From positions 2,418,001 through 2,482,000 of the forward strand of contig NZ_CP046244.1 in assembly GCF_009735625.1 (NCBI RefSeq): a stretch of 64,000 nucleotides of DNA, read 5' to 3'. Both the position numbers and the translations under genes were made by a program. This stretch comes from Moorella glycerini. Lineage in GTDB: Bacteria > Bacillota > DSM-521 > Neomoorellales > Neomoorellaceae. A model generated the notes under the pieces. That model was not told the DNA's origin. It worked only from the letters and a program-made list of their open reading frames with translations, and made no database searches. Of the stretch, positions 43,305 to 52,014 are shown one piece after another (position 1 is the first letter of the stretch; each line of letters opens with the position of its first letter).

Positions 43305-44734
43305 TGGCGAATCTTTATCTACTGACGGTGGAAATCTTAACGGCAGCGTTGGGTTTGGGGCTGCTGGCATTAGGCCTCCTGGTGCCTAAAAGCGATCGCC
43401 GGGGTATTGGCTATGTAGCAGCTGCCGGCCTGGCCGGCCTGATGGTGGCTGCCTTTAGCATGCGGGATGCCAGCGGGGTAATCCTGGGTGGATATGTTAT
43501 CGACTCCTTCGGCACCTATTTCAAAGTTTTATTCCTGGCCGCGGCCCTCCTGACTGCTGTTTGTTCCTTTGATTATGTGGAAAAGATGGGCTTTAACCAG
43601 GGAGAATATTATGCTTTGCTGGTGCTGGCCACCCTGGGGATGATGGTCCTGGCTTCTTCCGGCGAGCTGATCAGCCTTTACCTGGGCCTGGAACTGATGA
43701 CCATTACCTTCTGTATCCTGGCCGCCTATCGCCTCGATGATGCCAGATCGGCCGAGGCCGGTATCAAGTACGTCCTGCTGGGGGCCATGTCCTCGGCCAT
43801 TCTCCTGTACGGCTTGAGCCTGGTCTATGGGGCCAGCGGCAGCACGGTAATCAAGGAGATTGGCCAGGCGGTAGCGGCCGGTGGTGCCAGCCCGGCCCTC
43901 CTCCTGGGAACCATCTTTCTCCTGGCTGGTTTTGCCTTTAAGGTAACGGCCGTACCCTTTCACATGTGGTCTCCCGATGTTTATGAGGGGGCGCCGACGC
44001 CGGTGACGGGTTTCCTGTCGGTGGCTTCCAAGGCCGCCGGTTTTGCTGCCCTGGTACGGGTGTTTTTCGGCGCCCTGCCGGACCTGCACAACTTCTGGGT
44101 GCAGCTCTTTATCGCCCTGGCAGTGCTGACCATGGTCCTGGGCAACCTGGTGGCCATCCCCCAGACCAATATCAAGCGGTTGCTGGCCTATTCCAGTATC
44201 TCCCAGGCCGGCTACCTGCTCCTGGGTATTGTTTCCTTCTCGGTCCTGGGCATTGGCGCTATCATGTACTATGCTATGCTCTACGTCTTCGGCAACATGG
44301 GCGCCTTTATGGCGGCCACGGCTTTCTACAACACCGATGGGAGCGATGAGATCAGGGATTATGCCGGCCTGGCTAGGCGCTCGCCCCTGGTGGCGGCGGT
44401 AATGCTCTTTTCCCTGCTGTCCCTGGCGGGGATACCGCCCATGGCCGGCTTTGTGGGCAAGTTTTACCTGTTCATGTCCATTATCTCCCGGGGTTATATC
44501 TGGCTGGCCATCCTTGGTATCCTGATGAGTATGGTTTCCGTCTACTACTACCTGCTGGTGGCCAAGGCCATGTACCTGGGTAACCCGCCGGAAGGGAGCC
44601 AACCGCTGCGGGTCGCTCCCGGCCTCCAGGTAGCCATGGTGGTATCCCTGCTGGTCCTCTTCCTCCTGGGGATTTACCCGACCCCATTGACCGATTATGC
44701 CATGAACTCGGCAGTGTCCTTCTTTATGCCTTGA
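43304..44734 (+). CDS. nuoN: NADH-quinone oxidoreductase subunit N
   Basis: Third antiporter-like proton channel (476 residues, about 14 helices). It has SLYLGLELMTITFCILAAYR (about 123-142), PFHMWSPDVYEGAPTPVTGF and NIKRLLAYSSISQAGYLLLG. It ends the nuo operon; nuoE, nuoF and nuoG are not present here. Confidence 0.95.
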   Translation: MANLYLLTVEILTAALGLGLLALGLLVPKSDRRGIGYVAAAGLAGLMVAAFSMRDASGVILGGYVIDSFGTYFKVLFLAAALLTAVCSFDYVEKMGFNQGEYYALLVLATLGMMVLASSGELISLYLGLELMTITFCILAAYRLDDARSAEAGIKYVLLGAMSSAILLYGLSLVYGASGSTVIKEIGQAVAAGGASPALLLGTIFLLAGFAFKVTAVPFHMWSPDVYEGAPTPVTGFLSVASKAAGFAALVRVFFGALPDLHNFWVQLFIALAVLTMVLGNLVAIPQTNIKRLLAYSSISQAGYLLLGIVSFSVLGIGAIMYYAMLYVFGNMGAFMAATAFYNTDGSDEIRDYAGLARRSPLVAAVMLFSLLSLAGIPPMAGFVGKFYLFMSIISRGYIWLAILGILMSMVSVYYYLLVAKAMYLGNPPEGSQPLRVAPGLQVAMVVSLLVLFLLGIYPTPLTDYAMNSAVSFFMP

Positions 44735-44763
44735 GAAGATACCTTGAGAAGAGGTGCATAGCC

Positions 44764-45126
44764 ATGACTATGGCGCGGCGGCGGCGCGGCCAGCTAGGGG
44801 AGGCAGCCGCCGCTGCTTATTTAGAGCGCAGGGGCTACCGGCTGCTGGCGCGCAATTACCGCTGCCCCCTGGGGGAAATAGACATTATTGCTGCCGACGG
44901 CGAGGCAGTTGTTTTTGTCGAGGTACGCACCCGCTCGGTAGCTACCTTCGGTACACCCCAGGAATCGATTGACGGCCGCAAGCAAATGCGCCTGCGCCGC
45001 CTGGCTAATTATTACCTTAGCAAGCACGGTTTGAGCAACCGTCCCTGCCGTTTTGATGTGGTGGCCGTATGGCTGGACCGGCAGGAGAGAGTGACGGGGA
45101 TAGAAGTTATAAAGGGAGCTTTTTAG
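44764..45126 (+). CDS. YraN family endonuclease-like protein (UPF0102)
   Basis: 120-residue restriction endonuclease-fold protein, function not settled (possibly DNA recombination or repair). It has GQLGEAAAAAYLERRGYRLL and the nuclease motif GEIDIIAADGEAVVFVEVRTR (here with Asp, Glu-x-Arg instead of Lys) and QESIDGRKQMRLRR. ATG 44764 is 8 bases after AGAGGTG. In most Firmicutes it sits beside rnhB. It converges with the HDAC-like gene, 12 bases apart. Confidence 0.9.
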   Translation: MTMARRRRGQLGEAAAAAYLERRGYRLLARNYRCPLGEIDIIAADGEAVVFVEVRTRSVATFGTPQESIDGRKQMRLRRLANYYLSKHGLSNRPCRFDVVAVWLDRQERVTGIEVIKGAF

Positions 45127-45138
45127 GCTTTTCCAAAA

Positions 45139-46461
45139 TTATTTCTTTAACAGCTGATCCGCCACCCGGTCCTGGAGGTAGATACCGTCCCTGTAAGCCC
45201 CGGCAGAGGCGCGCTCAAAGAGGGCGTGGCCTTCTTCCTGGCAGCGGCGGCAGGCGTCGCGGGGGATAAAAATGGCCAGGATGTGCCGGCCCCTGTCGGT
45301 ACGGGAATCGATCCAGGTCAGCCCGCCGCAAGAATCACATACTAGCGTTGTTTCTTCCTGGGTTTCCATCAGCCCCTCGGTGTCGTAATAGATCTGGCGC
45401 CGGCGGCTGATTTCTTTTTTATCCCGGACATAGGCCGCCCGCAAGGTTTCCCGCTGCTGCCAGGCCTTATAAGTTTCATCGCACAGGCGGGCGATGTAAT
45501 CGCTGACCCGGGAGGACTGGGCCACCCTGGCCGGGCTGTAGTCAGGCTCGCGGATGCCGGAGTAATCCAGGCCGGCCAGGGCCAGGATAATCCCCACATT
45601 GACATAGGGCAGGGCACCTTCGATGGAGTAGCCACCCTCTAAGACGGCGATATCCGGTTGCAGGCGGTCATTCAGGCGGGCGTAACCCTGGGCCGAAAAA
45701 CGCATGTTGGTGATGGGATCGGTATAATGGTTATCCTGGCCGGCGGAATTGATGACCAGATCGGGTTTAAAATCGGCCAGTACGGGCAGGATGAAATGGT
45801 CCAGGGCGTAGAGGAAGCCTTCTTCGCCTGTCTCGGGCGGCAGGGGCAGGTTTAAATTATAGCCAAAGGCGTTCGGTCCCCCGAACTCATCCAGGAAACC
45901 GGTGCCCGGGTAGAGGGTACGCCCGTCCTGGTGCAAAGAAATATAAAGGGTGTCTGGATCATGCCAGTAGATGTCCTGGCTGCCGTCGCCGTGGTGGCAG
46001 TCGGTATCCACAATGGCGATGCGCTTTTTACCATAATGGCGGCGGATATATTCGATCATAATGGCTTCTATATTAATATTGCAGAACCCCCGGGCGCCGT
46101 GGACAATGCGCAGGGCATGGTGCCCCGGCGGCCGGACAATGGCAAAGGCTTTATCTACCTCACCCTTGAGGACGGCTTCGGCAGCCACTATAGCGCCGCC
46201 GGCGGCTATCAGGTGAGATGCGGTGACCCGGGACATGACATCAGGAACACAGACGTGCACCCTTTCCACATCGGCCACTGTTGCCAGGCGGGGGCGGTAT
46301 TCATAGATGCCGTCGATATCGAGGATGCCTTCTTCCAGGACCTGGTCCTGGGTATAGAGGAGCCGCTCTTCCCGTTCCGGGTGGGTAGGGCTGATGGCCC
46401 AGTCAAAGGCCGGGAAAAAGACCAGGCCCAGGCGACGGGCGGCTTTATACATCATCCGCAT
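45139..46461 (-). CDS. Histone deacetylase family protein with C-terminal zinc ribbon
   Basis: An arginase/deacetylase-fold protein (440 residues), similar to AcuC-type deacetylases. The active-site motifs are intact: RPPGHHAL (about 110-117), DTDCHHGDGSQDIYW (about 151-165) and the C-terminal VLEGGYS. The last 80 residues carry CDSCGG and CRRCQE, a probable zinc ribbon that is unusual in this family. The substrate is unknown; acetyl-lysine or acetylpolyamine are options. It overlaps the upstream hydantoinase-like gene by 17 bases, so both are co-transcribed on the minus strand. Confidence 0.85.
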   Translation of the reverse strand: MRMMYKAARRLGLVFFPAFDWAISPTHPEREERLLYTQDQVLEEGILDIDGIYEYRPRLATVADVERVHVCVPDVMSRVTASHLIAAGGAIVAAEAVLKGEVDKAFAIVRPPGHHALRIVHGARGFCNINIEAIMIEYIRRHYGKKRIAIVDTDCHHGDGSQDIYWHDPDTLYISLHQDGRTLYPGTGFLDEFGGPNAFGYNLNLPLPPETGEEGFLYALDHFILPVLADFKPDLVINSAGQDNHYTDPITNMRFSAQGYARLNDRLQPDIAVLEGGYSIEGALPYVNVGIILALAGLDYSGIREPDYSPARVAQSSRVSDYIARLCDETYKAWQQRETLRAAYVRDKKEISRRRQIYYDTEGLMETQEETTLVCDSCGGLTWIDSRTDRGRHILAIFIPRDACRRCQEEGHALFERASAGAYRDGIYLQDRVADQLLKK

Positions 46462-48118
46462 CTCCCTTCAGGGGGGTGACCCGGGGTTTAACCTGAACTT
46501 TTACCCGGATATTTTTACCGGTAGTATAAAAACCGGAAACCATGTTAAAGGATTGTTCTTCCACTACTTCCAGCTCGGTGCCGGCCACTTCCGGGGCCAG
46601 GCGCACGAGACGCTCGCGTAAAAGCTCCAGGGCGCGATTACGGGCCCGCTCCAGGTTAAAGCCGGCGGGGATCTTTTCCCGGAGGCCCTCTTCGGGAACA
46701 GTTAGCAATCCCTGTTCGGTGTCGGCCAGGAGGGTCAATTCCGTAGTGGGCTGGCTTAAAGCTGCCCCAATGGCATTGGCTACCCCGGCCAGGTGAGGGA
46801 CGATGACCGGGAGGCCGAAAGCAGCTTCCAGCTCGGCCGCCAGGAGGGGTGCCGGGGCGCCAATGACAATCACCTGGGCGGGTTGTAATTGTTTGCCTGC
46901 CAGCACTTCGCGGACGGTGTAGACCGGCCGGCTGTTGATTTTAGCCAGCAGGGCGCGGCTTTGCCGGGCAATTTCCCCCGCCATTTGCTGCAAGATCGCA
47001 GCGGCCATATGCAGTGTACCAAGTCCCAGCTTATCGCCCAGTTCGGCTATGCCCTGGCGAGCGGCAGCCTTATCCCCCAGGTCCAGGCGGCCCAGGGTAA
47101 TGAGGGCATCGGTAGGGGTAACGGCCGGGCCGCCCAGGGCCCGGGCCGGCCCCTGGCGGCCGGGGCCGATGGTTAAACGGCCCTCCTGTACCTGCAGGCA
47201 GCTGTCGCCCCCCAGGCCCAGGGAGTAACTGAACAGCGCCCGCACCAGGGTTGGGTAGCCGGCGAGACTTATGCCCTGGGGTTCATAGAGAGGCACACCG
47301 CCGGCCAGGAAGGCAATATCAGTGGTTGTCCCGCCTATATCCAGGATGATGGCATCTTGCCAAGTTGGCGCCAGGGCCAGGGCGCCCATGATGCTGGCCG
47401 CAGGGCCGGAAAGGATAGTCTCTACGGGTAAGGACTGGGAGGCCTCCAGGGACAGGGTGCCGCCATCGGCCTTTAAAATATCGGGTGCAACGGGTAATTT
47501 CTTTTTGGTAGTAAAAGTTTCAATGGCGGCCGCAAAGGAACTATAGGTAGCAGCGACGGCGCTATTCAGGTAGGCGGTAAAGACCCGGCGGGGGAAGTTT
47601 AACCAACCTGACAGGCGGTGGCCCATGGTTATAAAATCGTAGCCAGGGGAGAGGGCCTCCTTTATAGCCAGTTCATGTTCCGGATTACGGGTGGAAAACT
47701 TGCCGGCAATGGCCAGGTGGCGGATGCCGGCCTGCTGCAACTCCCTGTCGGCAGCCTTAATCTCCGCCTCTACCAGCGGGCTGGTAGGGCGGCCGCGGTG
47801 GTCGATGGACCCCGAAAGGATAAAGTTTTTCTGGCCGCAGGCGAGTAGAGCGGGATTTAAGCCCGGCCCCGGCTCCAGGAGTAAACCTACGGGGCTGGAG
47901 CGGCCGGTAACGATGGCGTTGGTACAGATGGTTGTGCTTAAATTGAGGCGCTTGATTGAGGAGGGATTGATACCGGCCAGGATAGCTTCCAGGGCCCGGG
48001 TAACGGTGCCGAGGTAGTCTTCCGGGTCGGTATTTGTTTTATAGTGGCGCAGGATGCGGCCCCCGGCAATGAGGACAGCATCGGTATGGGTCCCACCCAT
48101 ATCCAGTCCTACAAACAT
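46445..48118 (-). CDS. Hydantoinase/oxoprolinase family protein (HyuA-like)
   Basis: A 557-residue ASKHA-type protein. The N-terminal phosphate-binding start FVGLDMGGTHTDAVLIAGG (about 2-20), LSTTICTNAIVTG (about 60-72), and the second phosphate motif ILDIGGTTTDIAFLAGG (about 263-279) are typical. Family members hydrolyse cyclic imides or 5-oxoproline with ATP; no partner HyuB is beside it. ATG 48118 follows GGAGGCGAGG. First gene of the two-gene minus-strand operon. Confidence 0.85.
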   Translation of the reverse strand: MFVGLDMGGTHTDAVLIAGGRILRHYKTNTDPEDYLGTVTRALEAILAGINPSSIKRLNLSTTICTNAIVTGRSSPVGLLLEPGPGLNPALLACGQKNFILSGSIDHRGRPTSPLVEAEIKAADRELQQAGIRHLAIAGKFSTRNPEHELAIKEALSPGYDFITMGHRLSGWLNFPRRVFTAYLNSAVAATYSSFAAAIETFTTKKKLPVAPDILKADGGTLSLEASQSLPVETILSGPAASIMGALALAPTWQDAIILDIGGTTTDIAFLAGGVPLYEPQGISLAGYPTLVRALFSYSLGLGGDSCLQVQEGRLTIGPGRQGPARALGGPAVTPTDALITLGRLDLGDKAAARQGIAELGDKLGLGTLHMAAAILQQMAGEIARQSRALLAKINSRPVYTVREVLAGKQLQPAQVIVIGAPAPLLAAELEAAFGLPVIVPHLAGVANAIGAALSQPTTELTLLADTEQGLLTVPEEGLREKIPAGFNLERARNRALELLRERLVRLAPEVAGTELEVVEEQSFNMVSGFYTTGKNIRVKVQVKPRVTPLKGDADDV

Positions 48119-48215
48119 TTACCTCGCCTCCAGGTTTATTTTAGAACTTTAAGCCTGGAGTTGCAAGGATATTGCGCTACCGGCCAATTATTTTCTGCGG
48201 TTTACAGGGTTTAAC

Positions 48216-48243
48216 TTGAAAATATTAATGAAAAGAGTATAAT
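48216..48243 (+). promoter_or_regulatory. Promoter before the amidase gene
   Basis: TTGAAA (48216-48221), a 16-bp spacer and a perfect TATAAT (48238-48243). Confidence 0.6.
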
Positions 48244-48351
48244 TGAAGCTTGTAAAATACACCAGTTATTCTTTTAGGGGGACTCCTGGCATATGAATGA
48301 TAGCGGGTGGTCCAGCGCCTGCCTGTGAACATTGTTAGCGAGGTGAAGAAG

Positions 48352-49239
48352 TTGCCCCCCACCCCCCGGCTGACCAATCTCTATAGCAAGGTAATCCTGG
48401 AGGGAGAAGAGCAGTTCAGCACCGTTACCATTGAAGCTACTGCCCCGCCTGCCGTGGTAATCGACTACCCTGAACCGGGTGCCTGCCGGGTGACCCTGCG
48501 GGCCCTCCTGAATATGTACCCTGGCCCCCTTTATGTCCAGGACGGTATTCTCCGGGAAGTAACGGTTGAGCCGGGTGAAGGGCAGGTTACTTTTAACATT
48601 ACCCTTGATGAAGCCGTCCGGGCGACGTTGACTGCCGTAAAAGGGATTCCCTACCGGGTGGTGTTGCGCTTCAGCCGCCGGCCCCTGCAGGAATTTTACC
48701 GGGATAAAGTAATTATCCTTGACCCGGGCCACGGGGGGACCGATGGCGGCTGGCGGGGACCGGTGAATCTCTGGGAGCGGGATATGGCCTGGAAGACCGC
48801 CCTGGAACTGGCGCGGGTCCTGGAAGGGTTCAAAGCCCGGGTGATCTGGACCCGCGCGGAGGAGGAGAACCCCTCCTGGGAGGAACGCCTGCTGAAAGTT
48901 ACCCCGGCAACTTTTTGCTTTATCAGCGTCCATGAGCACGGGGCGGCGGATGCAGGCCAGCGGGGGACGGCCGTCCTGTATAATCCCACCTCACGGGGTA
49001 ATGAGGAACTGGCGGCTAAGGTTTTAGAGAGAATTGTGGCCAGGGTTAAGACCCCGGTACGGGGGATAAAAGCCGACGAGGAGCTGGCCCGCCTCGGGGA
49101 GGTACCTGGCTTGCGGCTGGAACCGGTAGCCATTACCAGCTGGGTCGATGAAGGTTTGTTACGCAACCCCTATTTCCACCAGAAGGTAGCCCTGGCTACC
49201 GCCGTGGCTATCAAACAACATTTCCGGCGGGGGAAATAA
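48352..49239 (+). CDS. N-acetylmuramoyl-L-alanine amidase (Amidase_3)
   Basis: Cell-wall hydrolase. An N-terminal beta-rich AMIN-like domain (about 10-110) precedes the zinc amidase domain (about 118-292) with the His in IILDPGHGGTDGGW, Glu in LWERDMAW, His in FISVHEHG and Glu in SWVDEGLLR. I see no signal peptide at any possible start. TTG 48352 has GAGGTGA 5 bases upstream; GTG 48307 has a weak site. The protein may be cytoplasmic in the mother cell or exported by an unusual route. Confidence 0.85.
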   Translation: MPPTPRLTNLYSKVILEGEEQFSTVTIEATAPPAVVIDYPEPGACRVTLRALLNMYPGPLYVQDGILREVTVEPGEGQVTFNITLDEAVRATLTAVKGIPYRVVLRFSRRPLQEFYRDKVIILDPGHGGTDGGWRGPVNLWERDMAWKTALELARVLEGFKARVIWTRAEEENPSWEERLLKVTPATFCFISVHEHGAADAGQRGTAVLYNPTSRGNEELAAKVLERIVARVKTPVRGIKADEELARLGEVPGLRLEPVAITSWVDEGLLRNPYFHQKVALATAVAIKQHFRRGK

Positions 49240-49243
49240 GCCT

Positions 49244-49894
49244 ATGGCCAGGAAGCAGGCAAAAATCTTTTTCCATAAAATACCCATCCGCACCCACATC
49301 GTTACTGAAAAAGATGATGTAGTTGACCTGGCCCGGAAATATAGCGCCGGCATTGCCGCGCCCGGCGATTTTATCTGCCTGGCGGAAAGCGTCGTGGCCA
49401 TTACCCAGGGCCGGGCCATTTTACCGGAAACGGTCCGCCCCGGCAGGCTGGCCCGTTTTTTAAGCCGTTTCCCCGGTAAAGACGGGAGCCTCGCCACCCC
49501 GCCGGCCATGCAGCTGGCCATCGAAGAAGTAGGTACGGCGCGCATCCTGGCCGGGTGTGCCGCTGCCGCCCTGGGCCGGTTAATCAAGAAAAAAGGCCTT
49601 TTCTACATTGTGGCCGGGCGCGAGTTGGCCCTGATCGACGATATAGCCGGTACCATGTACCCCTACGAGCGGCATATCGTTATGGGGCCTAAAAACCCGG
49701 GCCGCCTGGTGCAGGCCATTAAAAAAGCCACCGGGGCGGAAGCCGTGATTGCCGATGTCAATGATAAAAGGTGTGTGGACATCCTGGGCATCACTGATAA
49801 CAGCTACCGGCAAGCAGTAATTGAGGCCTTACGGGATAACCCCTTTGGTAATGAAGATGAGCAGACCCCTATAGTCATCCTCAAGCGCCGGTAA
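49244..49894 (+). CDS. Coenzyme F420:L-glutamate ligase-like protein (CofE family)
   Basis: A 216-residue protein of the CofE fold. Features include HKIPIRTHIVTEKDDVVDLA (about 11-30), ICLAESVVAITQGR (about 44-57) and ELALIDDIAGTMYPYERHIV. CofE adds glutamates to coenzyme F420; homologues occur in Firmicutes that do not make F420, so the true substrate here is unclear. ATG 49244 follows the amidase stop by 4 bases. Confidence 0.72.
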   Translation: MARKQAKIFFHKIPIRTHIVTEKDDVVDLARKYSAGIAAPGDFICLAESVVAITQGRAILPETVRPGRLARFLSRFPGKDGSLATPPAMQLAIEEVGTARILAGCAAAALGRLIKKKGLFYIVAGRELALIDDIAGTMYPYERHIVMGPKNPGRLVQAIKKATGAEAVIADVNDKRCVDILGITDNSYRQAVIEALRDNPFGNEDEQTPIVILKRR

Positions 49895-49939
49895 AATAGA
49901 TTGTAGGTGGTAAATTATATTGCCCGGGGGACGATTTTT

Positions 49940-49995
49940 AGGCTGGCATTGTTTCTATTCGCTCCCAACAAATGCCAGCCTGTTATTTTTATTTC
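49940..49995 (+). terminator. Intrinsic terminator
   Basis: Stem AGGCTGGCATTGTT/AACAAATGCCAGCCT (one bulged base) followed by GTTATTTTTATTT. It ends the amidase-CofE transcript. Confidence 0.82.
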
Positions 49996-50027
49996 TCTGA
50001 TGGTGGGCGTTAACGCCGTACAGGGGC

Positions 50028-50057
50028 TTGTTCTCCGGGCGGACAAAACCGTATAAT
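50028..50057 (+). promoter_or_regulatory. Promoter of the isocitrate dehydrogenase gene
   Basis: TTGTTC (50028-50033), an 18-bp spacer and TATAAT (50052-50057). Confidence 0.6.
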
Positions 50058-50092
50058 AATGGGGTAATGAGATTTTCTGGAGGTGGCTTTTG

Positions 50093-51100
50093 TTGAAGCA
50101 TGTTGTTACCCTGATACCTGGTGATGGTACCGGCCCGGAAGTGATTGCTGCGGCCCGGCGGGTCCTGGATGCCAGCGGGGCCGGGCTGGAATGGGAAGTA
50201 ATGGCGGCCGGGGAGACGGCCCTGGAGAAGCACGGCAGCGTATTACCGGAGGAAACCCTGGCTTCCATTCGTAAAAACGGTGTGGCCCTCAAAGGGCCCA
50301 TCACCACCCCGGTGGGTACCGGTTTCCGCAGCGTCAATGTTGCTTTACGGAAGGAACTTGACCTTTATGCCAATATTCGCCCGGCCCGTAACCTGCCCAA
50401 TGTACCCTCCCGTTACCAGGGTGTCGATTTGGTTATTTTCCGGGAGAACACGGAAGATCTCTATGCCGGCATAGAGCACATGGTAGGAGAAGAAGCGGCG
50501 GAAAGCATCAAAATCATCACCCGCAAAGGTTCCGAGCGTATTGCCCGGGCGGCCTTTGAATATGCCCGCCGTAATAGCAGGAAGAGGGTGACGGCCGGGC
50601 ACAAGGCCAATATCATGAAATTCAGCGATGGTCTCTTCCTGCGGACTTTTTATGAAGTGGCTAAAGATTATCCCGATTTAACTGCTGACGACCGCATTGT
50701 GGACAACCTGAGCATGCAGCTGGTGCAGAAACCGGACCAATATGATGTCCTGGTTTTGCCCAACCTCTACGGCGATATCCTCTCCGACCTCTGCGCCGGC
50801 CTGGTAGGCGGCCTGGGCGTGGCCCCGGGGGCGAATATCGGCGACCGGGCGGCCGTTTTTGAACCTATACATGGCAGTGCGCCCAAATATGCCGGCCAGA
50901 ATAAGGTTAACCCCCTGGCAACCATCCTCTCCGGGGTGATGATGCTGGAGCATTTAGGCAAAAAGGAGGCTGCCGGCAGGATTCAAAAGGCCATCCTGGC
51001 TGTCCTGGCCGAAGGAAAATACCTGACTTATGACCTGGGAGGCAGTGCCGGTACCAGCGAGATGGCCGACGCCATAGTAAGGGAGCTGGAGAAGGCGTAG
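50093..51100 (+). CDS. Isocitrate/isopropylmalate dehydrogenase family protein (likely NAD-type isocitrate dehydrogenase)
   Basis: Decarboxylating beta-hydroxyacid dehydrogenase, 335 residues. It has [11 protein letters not shown] (about 7-17), the substrate loop [19 protein letters not shown] with the Arg residues of the R...R...R set, [15 protein letters not shown] typical of isocitrate rather than isopropylmalate enzymes, and the NAD site [13 protein letters not shown]. It would supply 2-oxoglutarate. TTG 50093 or TTG 50090 is the start (GGAGGTGG upstream). Confidence 0.88.
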   Translation: MKHVVTLIPGDGTGPEVIAAARRVLDASGAGLEWEVMAAGETALEKHGSVLPEETLASIRKNGVALKGPITTPVGTGFRSVNVALRKELDLYANIRPARNLPNVPSRYQGVDLVIFRENTEDLYAGIEHMVGEEAAESIKIITRKGSERIARAAFEYARRNSRKRVTAGHKANIMKFSDGLFLRTFYEVAKDYPDLTADDRIVDNLSMQLVQKPDQYDVLVLPNLYGDILSDLCAGLVGGLGVAPGANIGDRAAVFEPIHGSAPKYAGQNKVNPLATILSGVMMLEHLGKKEAAGRIQKAILAVLAEGKYLTYDLGGSAGTSEMADAIVRELEKA

Positions 51101-51121
51101 CTACCTGGCGGAGGGGTAGGA

Positions 51122-51802
51122 GTGGCATTATTTGCCATCGCTGATTTGCACCTGGGCCGCGATATGGCCATGTTTGGGCCGGCATGGGAAAACCACCGGG
51201 CCAAGCTGGCCGACCGCTGGCAGAGGGTGGTGCACCCCGGGGATACAGTTTTAATCCTGGGAGATATTAGCTGGGGCATGCGCCTCGAGGATGCCCTGCC
51301 CGACCTGCAGTTCCTCAAGACCCTGCCGGGGTCCAAGCGCATCCTGAAAGGGAACCACGACTACTGGTGGCAGACGGAGCGCAAGATGGCGGCGACCATC
51401 CTTGATGCGGATGTTGCCCTTTTAAAGCCGGAAATCATTGCCGGGGTGGCCGTCTGCGGCACCCGGGGCTGGCTGGTTCCCCGGCACCCCCTTTTTAATG
51501 CAGAGACTGATGGAAAAGTTTACCGGCGGGAGGTCTTGCGCCTGGAGATGGCCCTGGATGGAGTGCAGAAGTTACGCCGGGAAGAGCCCCTGGCCGTGAT
51601 GATGCATTTTCCCCCGGCCTGCCGCGGTGAAGCGACCGATTTTATAACGCTAATGCAGAGCTATGGCGTCAGTCACTGTTATTACGGTCACCTCCACGGC
51701 GCCGACCAGGAAAGGGCCCTGGTGGGGAAGGAATGGGGCATTAACTTTCACCTGGTGGCTGCCGATTATGTAAATTTTACCCCGGTTCTGGTATCCTGTT
51801 AA
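51122..51802 (+). CDS. Metallophosphoesterase
   Basis: Calcineurin-like phosphoesterase of 226 residues. It has the metal motifs IADLHLG (about 6-12), GDISWG (about 47), GNHDYWW (about 79-85), MHFPP (about 161) and GHLHG (about 184-188). This is a complete set for a two-metal active site; the substrate is unknown. GTG 51122 has a GGAGGGG site. Confidence 0.88.
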   Translation: MALFAIADLHLGRDMAMFGPAWENHRAKLADRWQRVVHPGDTVLILGDISWGMRLEDALPDLQFLKTLPGSKRILKGNHDYWWQTERKMAATILDADVALLKPEIIAGVAVCGTRGWLVPRHPLFNAETDGKVYRREVLRLEMALDGVQKLRREEPLAVMMHFPPACRGEATDFITLMQSYGVSHCYYGHLHGADQERALVGKEWGINFHLVAADYVNFTPVLVSC

Positions 51803-51806
51803 TATT

Positions 51807-51845
51807 GCGACCTGTCCGTGCTTCCGGACAGGTCGCCAATTTTTT
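51807..51845 (+). terminator. Intrinsic terminator
   Basis: Perfect 12-bp stem GCGACCTGTCCG/CGGACAGGTCGC with a 6-base loop followed by AATTTTTT. Confidence 0.88.
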
Positions 51846-52014
51846 AGGGAACCTACCGGCCCCTGAGAACGTCTAATATAAATGCAGGGTCTTCATATTT
51901 CTGCCCCTTCCGGCGAAAAGTATGAAAATAAGGGCCGGCTTTAGTCTGACGGCGAGCGATGGAGCGGCCTGAGTAAAGCAGGGAGCAGTTCGGGTCAAAG
52001 ACGGAGGAATAATT
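51846..52014 (+). other. Leader region of the phosphodiester glycosidase gene
   Basis: 169 bases without a gene. A short pairing GCTTTA (51938-51943) with TAAAGC (51974-51979) encloses GC-rich sequence, so the leader may be structured. I do not recognise a riboswitch class. Confidence 0.35.

Noticed and set aside
45139..48118. Plus-strand open frames opposite the deacetylase and hydantoinase genes
   Set aside because: They are shadows of GC-rich minus-strand genes and contain no recognised domains.
48293..48328. 11-residue leader peptide before the amidase
   Set aside because: It has an ATG and an upstream G-rich stretch but is too short to support.
51846..52014. Possible riboswitch (c-di-AMP or c-di-GMP) before the glycosidase gene
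   Set aside because: Some pairing is possible but none of the conserved core motifs of those classes is present.
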